Below, one piece after another: positions 13,274-24,614 of a stretch of DNA of 64,000 nucleotides; the first letter of the stretch is position 1, and the number at the start of each line of letters is the position of its first letter. The notes under the pieces are model-generated. The model saw only the letters and a program-made list of their open reading frames with translations, did not search any database and was not told the origin of the DNA. Source of the stretch: Sipunculus nudus (Eukaryota > Annelida > Sipuncula > Golfingiida > Sipunculidae); contig CM049312.1 of the NCBI GenBank assembly GCA_026874595.1, positions 28,451,956 to 28,515,955 on the forward strand. Direction: 5' to 3'. The translations under genes were made by a program, and so were the position numbers.

Positions 13274-15571
13274 TTGAATAATATTTACCTTATTTGTAGC
13301 CAGATGACAATACAATGTTGCAGTTAATTGTACCTGGACTCTCCTCAGGTGAACAATGCCGGGATCCTTGTGATTTCCAGGTTCTTGAACAGTTCTATGG
13401 AAGACTTCGATAAAGTCATGAACACGAACGTGAGAGGGGTAGTCATGCTGACTCACAAGGCTGCCCCATATCTTATTAAGAGTAAAGGTCAGTATGAAAC
13501 AGGACCTTGACGAAAGTCATATATATAAATATAAGGCATGTGTAATCAGGGTAACTCGCCCATATCTCGGCAAGATCAAGCGTCAGGCGGCAGCTTGATC
13601 ATCAGGAAATAATGGGGATAAGAATACAAAAGGTTGTTATGGCATTTTTGTTTCCTTGAGTATGTAACATCCAAATATTACAAAAACTAATTTATGTCAT
13701 AGGCCTTAAAGATAGGAAACAAATAGCAGAGTCATTTTTTTATGTATATGTATACGTCTGTCCTTCTCTGTCACTGATATTAAGTAAAAGAATGTTATAC
13801 CTTGGCACAGTTTGATTTGAGACACGAAAAATATATTAAATATTGAAACTGAAGCCAGCCATAGCTTTGCCTTAACACTGTTGTTTTGTTGTGAGTGTTA
13901 ACTCTTAAATTAAATATCTTTTAAAGTACCTTAATTGTTGTCAACAGGAAATATCATCAATGTGGGTAGCATTTCAGGATTACGGCCGGTAAGTCATGCG
14001 TGCATTTAGTTATTGAAATATAAAGAATAATAATTTTCACTTGTCTGAATAAACCTATGTAGGTTACACCTAGGAAAATGTTTTACCTACTTTAGGACAA
14101 AATTTATGGCGCGAATGGGTTCATTATTGTAACAAGCTAATCTCTCCCGTTTATTAATTTGAATTTGAAGACAATTTTAATTTCATCCCGAATACAACAG
14201 TGAAGACTTTTAAAATGATAGCTTGATAGAAAACTATTTTAATATTGATAGAACACACACGTGACAGGTTCCACAGGCCAAAAGAATAACATTTTTTAAG
14301 ACAATTTATTACTTGCCACAGAACAATATATTAATTGATAAGCATTAGATGAGACAACAATTTTTTTTAAACACCTCTCAAACACAACTGAACATTTGGT
14401 AATGACTTTTCGAGTCTCAGAATATTTAAAGATAAAAAACATTAAAATATCTTGACTCAGCTTTCGATAAATGCGAAAACCTCAAGTGAAAATGTTTGTT
14501 CTCTTCTTGCACTACTTGCCACAGAACAAAATACTGGTCGGAGGGCTTATGCCCTGATAGTGAGTAAATAATTTTTTGTTATTCTTTATGGTGGAGGTTA
14601 CCACCTCCATTTTTTAATACTGACTTATATAATTCTTAAACCTAAGTATGTACATCTGCAGGGTTCCATTTCGGTTTGGGACTTTTTGACAGGGCGGTAG
14701 CACTTGATTCCTGTCATTTTGTTTTGTATCCTTGTGTCGCCAAGGCCCAGTGTCTACCGCACCTGCGGGTCCCCTTTTGCTGGGTTATAACACCGACGAA
14801 CTGACCAAAAAAGCGCTTATATATGAGTAATACATGGCTGTTTGGCACAGTCGTCCCATTAAGCTTGCAAAACGCTAACCCTGAGCGGGGGCCGACCTGA
14901 AAAAATTTCATCGCCTCAGCTAAGACTCGAACCCACGATCTTCCGGATACTGTCCTGTCGTCTACCCCTAAGCCAAAGAACCCGGTCAAAGACAAATATT
15001 AATCTAGTTTCCGTGGTACCGTCACGAATCAAATATTAAGTGGGCCTTAAAGCAGCAATTCCGAAATCTGACGTCGCTCAACTAAAGATTATCTCTTGAA
15101 CCTATTTAATATAAAATAGTCCTTATATCGACGTTCCCGCGGTACACCGGCTGTTTCGTTTACACAGACAAGTTTATAACAGGAATCGGGGGGCCTAACC
15201 TGGTAGATCCAGAGTACAAATGTATTCGTCTGCCATTTCGTCTTATATACTCCTATACGCACACATGACAGCACAGCTATATTTTATGTATATACGCAGA
15301 TACGCATACACGCGCACGGTTTTACATTCATAATAATTAATATAGACGACTTTACTTTCCTCCACACAGACGTATTCAGGAACATTTTACACCATGTGCA
15401 AGGCAGCCCTGGACTGTATGACCGCCTGCCTGGCACAAGGTTTGCTTTCATATTATTATTTGTGTTTTTAACCTTTTATAAAAAAAAGGCCGGAAAACGC
15501 CGATCCGAACGTATATGAGCTGTTCATTTTGTTTATGTTCACGTGTTTATAACATGTTTATTTACAAAAAG

Positions 15572-15626
<55 letters not shown>

Positions 15627-15627
15627 T

Positions 15628-15659
<32 letters not shown>

Positions 15660-18600
15660 GGAGATAGAGAATATCATGTGCGAGTACATATTTTGTTGAA
15701 TCCAAAATCACAAATTTCTAGGGGTTAACTTAAGCTTTAAAAATGAGATCAATATACTTTTATTTTCCATTAGTATACTCTTGTTTCCAGACTTAGGCGT
15801 TCAAGGTGTAAGAGTGAACACGGTCAGGTAGGACTTTCTGTAAATATTTAGTTGATTAAAGGTGTCAATTCACCTACCTTTTGAAAAAGAATTTATGTGA
15901 TTTCTGGCTTCCTCTGTTAACATATTAATGATCTAAGGGTAATTTTGGTTTTTGAAAGTCCTTATATTGCATTTGTGAAGGATGGATGAACTTGTTTATC
16001 AACAACATGTTTGTAAACACAGTAGTGTTGACAAACAGGAAAAACATGTAACCTAAGGTGGTAGGTTGCATATATACAAAGGTAGAAAGGTCACTGGTTA
16101 CCAAATGTCATTTGCAAAGCTCTGGCTTATCTGACTTGTTTCCAGATGCCCTTGTTGACTTTGTTTTGGTTATTTTGGCGGGCTCCCAGATATTATAAAG
16201 TTTATATAAACAAAACAAGCAGCCTGCGTGCGGGGATATTCATATTTTCTGGCCTATTTTTATAAAAGCTCAAAGGGATTACCTTTAGTTTATTAAGGTC
16301 AGATAGGTGATTGGGCCCCTTTAAGAAAATTTGAGCATTTTACGATGCACTATTTTTCATTTATGCGTTAATTTGTAATTGCTGCGTACATATAAAACAG
16401 CTCAGTCCCTTCCTGTCATATTTCTTAAATGGAATATCCGTATATTAAAGTTAATGGAATTGAAAACAGCACAGTACTAGTTCCTGTAATATTTCTTAAA
16501 TTGAATAAATGTGTATTAAAGTTATTGGAATTAAAACAGATATTACATTAACAATAACACAGCGTTTTTTGAAAAAAAATAATGACTTAAAATTTACAAA
16601 ATGGCGGGCTTGTTTGTACATTGCAGCCCGGGTGTCATAAAGACAAATATATTCGGTCGGTCCGGCATGTCGCCAGAGGACATCAAAAAGGTAGGATAAA
16701 TGTCCAGGCAGTTTATTATATATAAGTACAAGTAAAGTCTCTTGGGCTTTTACACCTAAGCCTAATGGTTCATCAAGCCGGAGCTTATCCCGGTTTCTGT
16801 AGCGTGAAGCAACTTAGGAGTGTATCTCTTCCTGGATGGGACGCTAGCCGATCGAAAGTGTTCTTCCCAGTTTTTACTGCTATCCATTTCCACTGCTGGG
16901 TAGACAGAGGCACAGTTGTGGTATGGAACTTGCCTAAGGGTCTTAGCACGATGTGGGTCTGACCAGATTGGAACTCAGGATCTCTCGATCATGAGCCTGG
17001 CACCTTAAACATTATAACACCGCCTCAAATTATATTATATAGGTTATATATTATAAGGTTAGAGTTATAATCCCCTAATGCTGAGAGACTAAGCCAATTT
17101 GCTAACTCTTTGTAAAGACATAAATCACTCAGTGTATTCAGTGATCCCCTCTGATAATTCTGGATCCGCCTCGATGTCTGTTGTTACATGAGAAGCTACA
17201 TGGCCGTTTTGAACATGTATATCCATTTGTGATATTCCCAGGGCCCCATCGAAGAACAGCTCAACATCCTTGTAAAATATATGTGCAAATAAAGAAAATA
17301 AAAAAAAAATACAGCACAGGGAAAATACTGAATTCAGAAGTTTCTCACACAATGTATTTCTTCTCTTCATATTTTCGAGAAAGTATCTTTAACAGGCTCA
17401 CAGCTTGGTTTAAGTTCAAGGCAAACATGCATTTGTAAAACTCATGTTATTTATATGACGCATATCGATTACTCAAGGTCATGGTAACCCTTTTTAAATA
17501 ACCAATCTATAACACTTCCACATTGTTCCCACTTAATCGACCTATATATTTTTAAGACATTACTATGACATTGTTATCTTGGCAATGTATCCTTCTCCAG
17601 CAAAACAGGAACGGTCACCAGTTGGCCCAGCCCGTAGCACGCTAAAACCAGTTCTGCCGGGCCGATGTCAGCATTGAAAATAAATGTAACAAAACTGACT
17701 CTGGAACGGTCTTGGGCTTGGCCGGGCCCACTGGTTATGCGTTTTTTAATATGATCTTCCAAACCTTTATAAGGTTTTCCAAACATTTCGTGATGTATAT
17801 AAAATTATAATGCAAAGGCATAAAGTGTTTGGTATGCCGTCGATGTCGTCGGAGTCATTTCTTGTGAATACAATCTCTTTTGAAAGACGCAATATTTTTG
17901 CATGATATTTGAAATTCGCAATTTGATCTTGACCTTAACCTTCAAGGTAAAAAAAGTTAAAATTAACAAAAATCCCATCCTATGACTTTTGTATTAATGT
18001 GTATTTTATGTCAAAGTCAACAAATTTCATACAGCTGTTGTTTAACCATGTCCTTGGATGAGTTCAAGGTCAAATCATCGGAACTATTGATCATTGGTTG
18101 AATTGTCTCTACCAATATATCGGACAAGTTAAAGAACTTTCACTTGGACGTCAATTTCCAAGGTCAAATAAGCCAAGATAAAAAAAAATTGTTAACTCAA
18201 TTACTTTTAAAGTATTGCATATTCTTTCCTCAAATTTGATACTTAAGTTGTTTCCACCTGGACCTTGATCTTTAAATTCATATATTTAAATCTACCAAAG
18301 ATTTCTCCGTGAAGACTACAACTTTTTAACCAATCAAACTTTTTTCGTGGAATTATATTTATGAATTGTTTCCACCAAAATCCCAGATGAGTTCGAGAAC
18401 TGGTGACTCAGGCCTTCATCGTCAAGGCCAAATCTTCCGAATTATAGGAATTTTTTTCCTAACCCCACAACTTCAAGAAGTAAATCACATTCTTTCCTTA
18501 AATTTGCCTATGGGTTCCCAAGGAAGAAGAGACATGAATTTGTTTTTTTTTTCAATTGCAACAACCAACAGATGTTTTACCATTTTTATTGTTCTGCTGT

Positions 18601-18923
18601 TTATAGAAAATAATGTAATCATTAATTAAAGCCAAAATGTTTGTCAAAATTTAATTATGATAGATGGCACACTAAAATAAAATCATGATGTCTTCCACTT
18701 CAATTTCACAGATTCTTGTTTGATATTGAATCATTTTCAGTTCTATGATATGCAGAAGTGGCTCCAACCGATCGGTCGTCATGGAGAAGCTGATGAGGTG
18801 GCACAGGCGATCGCTTTCTTGGCTTCTGATGCGGCAAAATTCATAAATGGTGCGTTACTGCCGGTTGATGGAGGTCGTTCTCAATTAACGCCAGTGTTTG
18901 CCTCTGGTCCGCTTATTGTGTAA
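5932..18923 (+). CDS. Classical SDR (FabG-like oxidoreductase), copy A, 9 exons
   Basis: Coding join: 5932-5968, 7281-7420, 10799-10891, 13349-13487, 13948-13988, 15370-15439, 15791-15827, 16627-16690, 18741-18923. Total 804 nt, 267 aa. All introns are GT-AG and phases agree across every junction. Motifs: cofactor loop TGASSGIG (12-19), Arg38 after strand beta-2 (suggests NADPH preference), NNAG (92-95), catalytic tetrad N117-S144-Y157-K161 (YTMCK), VNTVSPGV (183-189), and the C-terminal GALLPVDGGR typical of FabG-like SDRs. It ends with an unusual 16-residue tail after DGGR. Family knowledge: an NAD(P)H-dependent carbonyl/hydroxyl reductase or dehydrogenase. No signal peptide or membrane segment is seen, so it is probably cytosolic. 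The substrate cannot be inferred. About 89% identical to copy B, and in the same orientation. Confidence 0.92.
6181..6196. repeat. Poly(C) tract, 16 C
   Basis: Homopolymer in intron 1 of copy A at the edge of a dispersed-repeat copy. A slippage-prone site. Confidence 0.9.
6230..7055. repeat. Dispersed repeat family R1, intron 1 of copy A
   Basis: Contains the recurring blocks 'CTTGGATACCTGAAATTAGG', 'GGTCACTGTGACCTATAT', 'GATGCATTGATTGCCATGAT' and a terminal GAGCGTCATGACGCATGGGTCA block. The same blocks recur at 11715-12990, 38950-40095, 46470-47650, 57541-58077 and 63797-63860. Noncoding. The class is uncertain. Confidence 0.65.
7281..7420 (+). CDS. SDR copy A exon 2
   Basis: Residues 13-59. 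Acceptor ...TATGTATGCAG, donor GTAAAA. Completes the dinucleotide-binding TGASSGIG loop and carries the NGR motif at the end of beta-2. Confidence 0.92.
8055..8345. repeat. Dispersed repeat fragment, intron 2 of copy A
   Basis: Begins with TTTAGTTCAGCTGACTACAAG and a CTTTGTCCGTCCGG stretch like the R1 family head. The body differs. Noncoding. Confidence 0.45.
9290..10225. repeat. Dispersed repeat with GGTCAAGGTCACAGG modules
   Basis: At least two roughly 290-bp internal units (starting near 9535 and 9826), each with a 'GGTCAAAGGTCAAGGTCACAG'-like block, and a terminus resembling family R1 (GCTGTGACCCACAGGTCCCTTG). It is absent from most of the matching intron of copy B, though the last part (about 10090-10400) aligns with 42680-42990. 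Confidence 0.6.
10799..10891 (+). CDS. SDR copy A exon 3
   Basis: Residues 60-90, phase 0 on both sides. Carries the adenine-binding ADVT block (65-68) and FGQLDVL leading to NNAG. Acceptor CTTCCTAG, donor GTAAGT. Confidence 0.92.
11715..12990. repeat. Dispersed repeat family R1, intron 3 of copy A
   Basis: Starts with TTTAGGTCAGCTGATTGTAAG and the CCGTCTGTCC head. Contains several degenerate copies of the GAAATTAGGTCACTGTGACC module. Aligns with 46470-47650 in copy B, so the insertion predates the gene duplication. Confidence 0.65.
13237..13273. repeat. (TA)n(TG)n microsatellite
   Basis: Dinucleotide run upstream of exon 4 of copy A. In copy B the matching position is TA-rich without the TG run. 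Confidence 0.9.
13349..13487 (+). CDS. SDR copy A exon 4
   Basis: Residues 91-136 plus one base of Gly137. Carries NNAG (92-95) and tetrad Asn117 in TNVRG. Acceptor CTCCTCAG, donor GTCAGT. Confidence 0.93.
13948..13988 (+). CDS. SDR copy A exon 5
   Basis: Residues 137-150 (NIINVGSISGLRP), including catalytic Ser144. A 41-nt micro-exon, too short for ordinary ORF finding. Acceptor CAACAG, donor GTAAGT. Confidence 0.9.
14555..14990 (-). mobile_element. tRNA-derived SINE, specific to copy A intron 5
   Basis: On the - strand the head at about 14985-14923 has an A box (TGGCTTAGGGG) and a B box (GGGTTCGAGTC), the RNA polymerase III promoter of a tRNA-derived SINE. The body runs toward lower coordinates and includes a hairpin (GGTGGAGGTTACCACCTCC). 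The matching intron of copy B (near 49920) goes straight through without it, so it inserted after the duplication or was lost from B. The exact left edge and target duplication are unresolved. Confidence 0.65.
15370..15439 (+). CDS. SDR copy A exon 6
   Basis: Residues 151-173 plus one base. Carries the YxxxK active site as Y157-T-M-C-K161. Cys160 replaces the more usual Ser (copy B has Ser). Acceptor CACACAG, donor GTTTGC. Confidence 0.92.
15571..15670. repeat. (TA)n(GA)n microsatellite, intron 6 of copy A
   Basis: A TA run followed by a GA run with GACA interruptions. The paralogous array at 51872-51976 has a longer TA part. Confidence 0.9.
15791..15827 (+). CDS. SDR copy A exon 7
   Basis: Residues 174-185 plus two bases of Ser186 (DLGVQGVRVNTV). 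A 37-nt micro-exon with acceptor TTTCCAG and donor GTAGGA. Joins exon 8 to give VNTVSPGV. Confidence 0.9.
15860..16320. mobile_element. piggyBac-type MITE, intron 7 of copy A
   Basis: 461 bp with terminal inverted repeats AGGTGTCAATTCACCTA and (minus strand) AGGGGCCCAATCACCTA, flanked by TTAA at 15856-15859 and 16321-16324. Copy B has a single uninterrupted TTAA at 52164-52167 in otherwise matching sequence: an exact empty site. TTAA duplication and these termini indicate piggyBac-superfamily mobilisation. No coding capacity. Confidence 0.85.
16627..16690 (+). CDS. SDR copy A exon 8
   Basis: Residues 186-207, PGVIKTNIF followed by the variable substrate-binding loop. Acceptor CATTGCAG, donor GTAGGA. 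Confidence 0.9.
16741..17025 (-). mobile_element. tRNA-related SINE, intron 8 of copy A
   Basis: The - strand head near 17025 reads like a tRNA: a GTTTAAGGTGCC block and a B-box-like GAGTTCCAATCTGG. The body contains TCCTGGATGGGACGC-like sequence on the + strand. Its counterpart is at 52501-52780 in copy B, so it predates the duplication. Confidence 0.55.
17930..18500. repeat. Degenerate tandem repeat, intron 8 of copy A
   Basis: Loosely repeated ~150-bp modules with blocks such as GAATTGTTTCCACC, GATGAGTTCGAGAACTGG and TCAAGGTCAAAT. The paralogous tract is 53270-54060. Confidence 0.55.
18741..18923 (+). CDS. SDR copy A exon 9 (terminal)
   Basis: Residues 208-267 and the TAA stop. Contains GRHGEADEVAQAIAFLASD and GALLPVDGGR, the conserved FabG-like C-terminal helix and dimer region, plus the tail ending in SGPLIV. 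Acceptor TCATTTTCAG. Confidence 0.95.
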   Translation, partial: FYDMQKWLQPIGRHGEADEVAQAIAFLASDAAKFINGALLPVDGGRSQLTPVFASGPLIV

Positions 18924-18936
18924 TGGTCACTATCTA

Positions 18937-18942
18937 AATAAA
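18937..18942 (+). terminator. Poly(A) signal AATAAA, SDR copy A
   Basis: AATAAA starts 14 nt after the copy A stop codon, implying a very short 3' UTR. The same position in copy B (near 54517) is mutated (TATTAAG). Confidence 0.6.
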
Positions 18943-20764
18943 GTTTTAAATACAGTCCCACAAATTTTACTCCGAGGGCAAAATACTGTTTTCACACCAT
19001 TGATGTTACGATTACTCCGTGTTTGGACTTTGTGCTTCTTACCTTTAGTGGTGCCCTATAGCGCCGCCTATGTGTTTTTTTGTAAAACGATGTTTTTTAT
19101 TTTTGGCCGATGTGCCACGTAGTGATGTGATGATATGAGACGATTGAAAAATGAATATCTACGATTAAACGTCATTCCGCAGGACTCGTTTGTCGTTGAT
19201 TCTTCAACGTCTCTTACAAGTTAGAATCCATAACAATTCCCTTGGCTGAATATATAAATGTGACATCTGCCTTTACACAAATCGCCTAATTAATCTTCTG
19301 TTAAGACTTTCTGTGGTGTTTAAAAAGTTAGATAAAAACTTGACGGACGGTCATGCCATTATAAAACCACAGACAGACAGGATCAGCCACGCTGTACTTA
19401 CGCTGGTCTGCATCTTTGCATCAGAATAGAAGTGATTTGAAGAGCGCTGCTTATATGAAACAGTTAAAGATTATACTAATTAGTTTCTAAGATTTCCGTA
19501 TGTAAACGGTATAATTATAGTCTAACCTGCCGTATGATATAATTGTTTAAATTCAATATGTTTGATATTTGTCCATGGGTGTATTTTAAATGTGCATATC
19601 TACTCGTTCATATATAACTATTTTATATGACAATAAGAATACGCTTGGATTTGTCAAATATATTTGGTAATGTTTACAGAACCCCATTCAAATACAGCAG
19701 GCAGTACATTTAAACGGGCCATACTGTCAGTGTGAAAATTTATGTGTAAATAATGAATGAACAAAATGCTTCTCTTGCGTTAATGTTAATAAATATCCTG
19801 ACCATGTTCGAGGGACAGATCATTCAGAGCGAAAATCTTGCGGCAGGTGAATTAATGCATAGGCCTTAGGTTCACGGTTACATTTCTGTATATTGCATAT
19901 CTTCACAGATTTTTAAAATGAACGTAATTTGCATTATCTCACAAGAATGAGTTTATTTCCTATGATTACATTTTATCAGCTATGACTTTTTATATATTCC
20001 CCGTTTCTCACGAATTATTGCTATAAAGCGCGTCACCAAATTTATTCTGTACTGAACGTATGTAAAATTTGCAACGTAAAACGCAACACAGAATATCACC
20101 GACAATTCTCGCGAATAATTGTAATACAAATTTTTCTGCTGACGACGTGTGATTATTTGAGGATAGATTTTATTTTCTTTTTAAACACGAAATAACAACC
20201 TGCACAACCTCACATCCTTATGTGTGTAAACAAAAATCAGAATTTGATTCGAATGGGACTCGGTGCATTATAATTAACATGCAAATAAAACTGTATAATA
20301 ATGTAAACTATGTTCCCTGAGCTCACGGACAAGCTTTTTTTTTAATGGTAGAGCTTATAATAATATGATACTGGTGTACAAATTATAAAAATCCTTGCCG
20401 ATTTATTGTAAAAAATAGAAAAAAATGTTAAGGCTATTATTTCTCCATGATGACCTCCAAGCTGCCAGACTTTACAAAAGATTCCAGTCTAGCTGAATAT
20501 ATTAATGCCACATGTAGCACACAGATCAGTGCGTCGTGCTATGAAAAAGTAATGAGAGTTATCTCAATAAAAAAAGGTCCCCACACTTTCTACTTGTAAA
20601 AAATGCATTTTGCTTGTGTGTGGTGATACTTAGGGTTCGCTTGTATAAAGAGCACGTAATTAAATTGCGTCGTATGGATGGAAACACTGAGATAACTATA
20701 AATGTAATATGTACAGAATGAGCAACCTGCATTGAGAGGATACAACAATACTTAGCAGGTCACT

Positions 20765-20967
20765 TGTGGATCCAGAGGGGGGATCTGCGGGGTCCAGACC
20801 CCCCCCCCCCCTCCCCCTTGTTTGAGTCGAAAAAAAAAACTTTTTTAGGGTTCCAATCTAAATAGGGCGACCTGGACCCCCTCCTTTTCTGACCGGAGGA
20901 GTCTTTTAGATTTTCTTTTCGTCCTCCTGGATTGGATCCTCGCTTTTCCAAAATCCTGGATCCCCCT
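20765..20967. mobile_element. Short TIR element with GGATCC ends
   Basis: About 200 bp between TGTGGATCCAG and CTGGATCCC, with a C-rich stretch and TTTTTTAGGGTTC inside. Related copies are at 56709-56894 (the paralogous position) and 29101-29283. Noncoding, MITE-like. Confidence 0.55.
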
Positions 20968-21280
20968 TCAGGATGTCGTCTTTAAAGAAAAAGTAGGTTT
21001 ACTCACAGGTAGTTTAACGGGCGACCCCTTTATGAAGTATGTACTTGATGTTTTCCTCCTTTTGAAAGTTATAGACACTGTAACTCACGATTGTCCTCGA
21101 TTATTCTTTTGCGGGCTGACAGACAATTGTAACTGCAAGGATGATACTATTCAGTTTCATGGGTCGAGGCATAAATGCTGTCGCTAAAATGTAAAGAAAA
21201 TGTTACCCAGGTATTCTGAAAGCAACACAATTTTAAAAAAATGCAAAGTTAATCCAGGTTTTAGTGAAATATTTGCAGTT

Positions 21281-21746
21281 TATTTTGAATACATAAAATC
21301 ATGAAAGCGTTTTATGTTCAATAATCACAGATAACCTTTAGGTGTATGGCATTGATTTTACGATCAATCTGTCTTAATTTCATTAGTACATATCAATTTA
21401 ATAGCTGTCCTAATACAACAATCAATGCATATTAAACGTTAAGTAAGCAATTGTATTGCACCTATTGGAGAAAGGCATGTGCTAATAACATTTTGATTAA
21501 CATGATTTTTTATTTTGAATACATAAAATCATGAAAGCGTTTAATGTTCAATAATCACAGATAACCTTTAGGTGTATGGCATTGATTTTACGATCAATCT
21601 GTCTTAATTTCATTAGTACATATTTTATATCAATTTAATAGCTGTTCTAATACAACAATCAATGCATATTAAGCGTTACGTAAGCAATTGTATTGCACCT
21701 ATTGGAGAAAGTCATGTGCTGATAACATTTTGATTAACATGACTTT
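21281..21746. repeat. Two-copy ~230-bp tandem duplication
   Basis: Units start at 21281 and 21511 with the same TATTTTGAATACATAAAATC block and stay nearly identical through AACATTTTGATTAACATGA. Unit B of the segmental duplication has only one copy (about 57240-57470), so this tandem copy arose in unit A. Confidence 0.9.
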
Positions 21747-21820
21747 ATGGGGAAAAAAGACTCTCAAAAACTGTAAGGTATATAAGTGCTAATATTACTG
21801 CTTTATCTGTGTCACACTAC

Positions 21821-23437
21821 ACACGCAGTGGACATATATTTCCAGGGAACCAGGCAAAAGTCCGGAAATTTCGATTCTTGGGGTTGACTTAAAAAAAGTT
21901 TTTTTTTCGCTTTGTCTAACAGCTACCCACCGCCTCAAAGGCAAAAGCAGCATACATTCCCTCCACCGAACACGGCAGCGGAGACCCAACCATACTAATC
22001 GTGAGCCGAACCCGATCCGTAAAACGACAGAGCCACGAGACGAATGTCATGTTATACTTGCAGTTTCTACCATTCAGTCAACGTTTGCCATTTTTTTTTG
22101 TCATAAGCTAATTCCTAAGTTTGTAACAAAACGAGTTTCTATCAGAGAATTTCGCAAATGGCTTTCGCCAACCATTGACTGGATTCAGTCTCACAAACAG
22201 TGCTTCCAGAATACACAGTTCTCTGACTATCGCCCGCCTTTTCTGGCTTCAAATACAATTCTACAACTTATGTATTCCTACGCCCTGCTCGGCTCAACAT
22301 AGAACTCAAGGGCCAATAATCGTCCTCTTGATACACACCCTACTTTGTGCCAATCTACATCTCACGACAAGTCGTCCGCAGATCGATTCTACTCTGACTT
22401 ACCGCTCTTCTGCGGCTTTGTAACCGACATTTATATAAACTTGTCGCAAAGAAATTTCGGGAATGTTCTAGTTAACGAATGTTCTACAGACTTCTTGACA
22501 TTGAAATTACTAAGCCTTCCAGGACTTCCAGAATTTTCTGTCAGCTAATCATAACAAACTGTATGCTGGTAAGTTCTATTATTTGATATGTAAACCAATC
22601 GAACTACCGATCAACACAACTAATGATAAAGATAAACACAACATTATTAAATATAAATAACTACGTTTCCCTGACTATACCTTATTTTCCCAAGGGGCGC
22701 TCATTTAACACGGCCTGACCTGGTAATACCTTTGAATAAACCTGAAGAATACCAACTTACCTTACAAGCAATTAAATGTGAATAATAGTAGGATAAAGAA
22801 TAGGATATTATAAACGTTAACATACCAGATGCACGAGTTTTGAAATAATGTAAATTGAGTGAACCCAAATGCTAGTTCTCATAAAAACCTATTCACATAT
22901 CAGGCATCATGATATATACGAAATATAGCGTTTTTTCCTTGAAACAACACTGTTTCTGCCAATATTTCGTTTCAAAATATTTTCCTTTTCCTTTTCATAT
23001 AAAGGCTTACACCGTGCGCGATGAATGACATAATATGAACACAGCGCGCGGGCCACCGGTAAGCCGTACCACACAACTTTCAATAATCTAGCTTTCAACC
23101 GGTATTTCTTCTCCCCAATTTCTTCTCCTTTTTAGGAAGTAATCGGGATTCTTAAGACCGGTCATACAGTCTTTCATGGCAAATAGGCATACATGGGCTG
23201 TATTTAATCACACAAATAACCTTAACAACATAAGAAACAGATGGACTGGGGATAGGAAACAAATGTGTTTTGCTTGGAGAGCTTTCAGTTAAGTCAAATT
23301 GAAATAATAGGGTGATTTAAGAAACATACTTTGACATATGCCAAAGTACATTTAAGGGCTGAGCGCTCTGCAGTATATTACGTTATACAAATCAACTACA
23401 GCATTCAGTTCTCAGGTTCCTTTTATAAATGATACAG
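21821..23437. other. Intergenic, no gene recognised
   Basis: Several short frames on both strands without motifs. No exon 1 of the psi-SDR could be found here. Confidence 0.4.
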
Positions 23438-23567
23438 GGACAAGCTCTGAAAAAGGTGGAGGGACGGCTATTCTCACGTTCGGTAGCCGTGTGAGACACG
23501 GCCGTTACATGGAAATCCTAGAGACAGCAAAGCAGAAATGCAAAGATCCGGGCAGTGTAAGGAATAG
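23438..23567 (+). pseudogene. psi-SDR exon 2 remnant
   Basis: After an AG acceptor, it reads GTSSEKGGGTAILTFGSRV..., parallel to GASSGIGEETAVLFASSGSRV of copy A, ending in KCKDPGSVRN before a GTAAAC donor. 130 nt against 140 in the intact genes. The TGxxxGxG loop has lost its second and third glycines. Confidence 0.7.
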
Positions 23568-23952
23568 GTAAACTGAAATAAAAAAGGAAACATTTTAAAA
23601 CATTACCAAATTTCTTGTTTTAAGCACTTTTCCGCCTGGGTATTCGCCGCTCAGCATTATATTACAACAATCATATAACAACATCTGTCTTTAATCCTTT
23701 ATCAATTCAACATTTCAGTGTCAGCTATTGCACAGGCCTACATACTTGTATAAACATATCTTTTTTATTGGTTATACACGGATAAACACATTTTTATGAT
23801 TCCACTTACTTAAAGGCCAATCGGTTACTAATTTGAATGTAGAAGTTCAAAAATCATTTTTCACAACCGCCATCAATTCATAATAGATAAAAGCCTAAAA
23901 TGAACGACATGTCATAATTTCATGCTATATACGCACATGTAGACCTGTTCCA

Positions 23953-24043
23953 TTTCTAACTGTACAAGGGGACCTGACAGAGGAAGATGCTACCAATATT
24001 TTTTGATAAAAATGTAGCTACTTTTGGACAACTGGGACTTTGT
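23953..24043 (+). pseudogene. psi-SDR exon 3 remnant
   Basis: Reads FLTVQGDLTEEDATN, parallel to ILIAQADVTKEDDVT, then an indel and stops, then FGQLGLC in another frame, parallel to FGQLDVL. 91 nt against 93. The splice donor is lost. Confidence 0.7.
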
Positions 24044-24154
24044 TCAGTGTATGTCGTATATATCTATAATTAATGTTATTTATATGTTTCTGATGTAAAT
24101 GTAAAACGTCAATGTCATGAGGAACACGTTTAACAGAAGGGGTTCACGGAATGC

Positions 24155-24350
24155 ACAGGAATGGTAGATTAGTTTTAAAAGAAGGCTATGGTATGCTTCA
24201 GGAGTATAACAGGTTAAACAGAAGCACGAAATCTACAGGAATGGTACAGCAGAATGAACAGAAGGATAGGGTATACTTAAGAGTAGAACAGGTTGAACAG
24301 TAGCACGAAATGAACAGGAATGGCAGAGCAGAATGAAAAGAAGTATATGG
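24155..24350. repeat. ~80-bp tandem repeat, about 2.5 copies
   Basis: Units start at ACAGGAATGG at 24155, 24235 and 24314, each followed by a GCAGAATGAACAGAAGG / GCACGAAAT-type body. It lies within psi-SDR intron territory. Confidence 0.75.
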
Positions 24351-24614
24351 CGCACGATTCACTGTCCCCTCAAACGTGGGCAAACCTTACGCGGACCCTT
24401 GCCAAGACATAAATCCAAATACCTTGCGTTCACATTCTGGATCCGGATTCTCCGACTTAACTGATTCCGTCTCAATCTCTCCGCTTATGGCCGAAAATGT
24501 CTGTGTTCCGTTAAGGCTTAGCCGCTTTACTGCTCTGGGATTTTGCCCCGTGCTGCTCTGCCACAGCGTTTAAGGCTTGTGTGCTTGACCCAGGCCCTAG
24601 CCTATAACCGGATT

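Larger units (their letters stand above)
5274..21820. repeat. Segmental duplication unit A (SDR copy A with flanks)
   Basis: Aligns by eye with 36450-57541, including the 5' flank, all introns, the 3' flank and shared old repeats. Recognisable homology begins loosely near the GGCCGAGGGC block (5274) and strongly near 5440. It ends near 21820, where both units share a TGTTTTATCTGTGTCACA-like stretch and then diverge. Unit A is shorter because unit B carries extra insertions in introns 1, 2, 3 and 5. Confidence 0.8.

Noticed and set aside
14923..14985. Possible functional tRNA gene on the - strand
   Set aside because: The A and B boxes are present but no complete cloverleaf or acceptor stem can be formed, and a long non-tRNA body follows; it is a SINE head.
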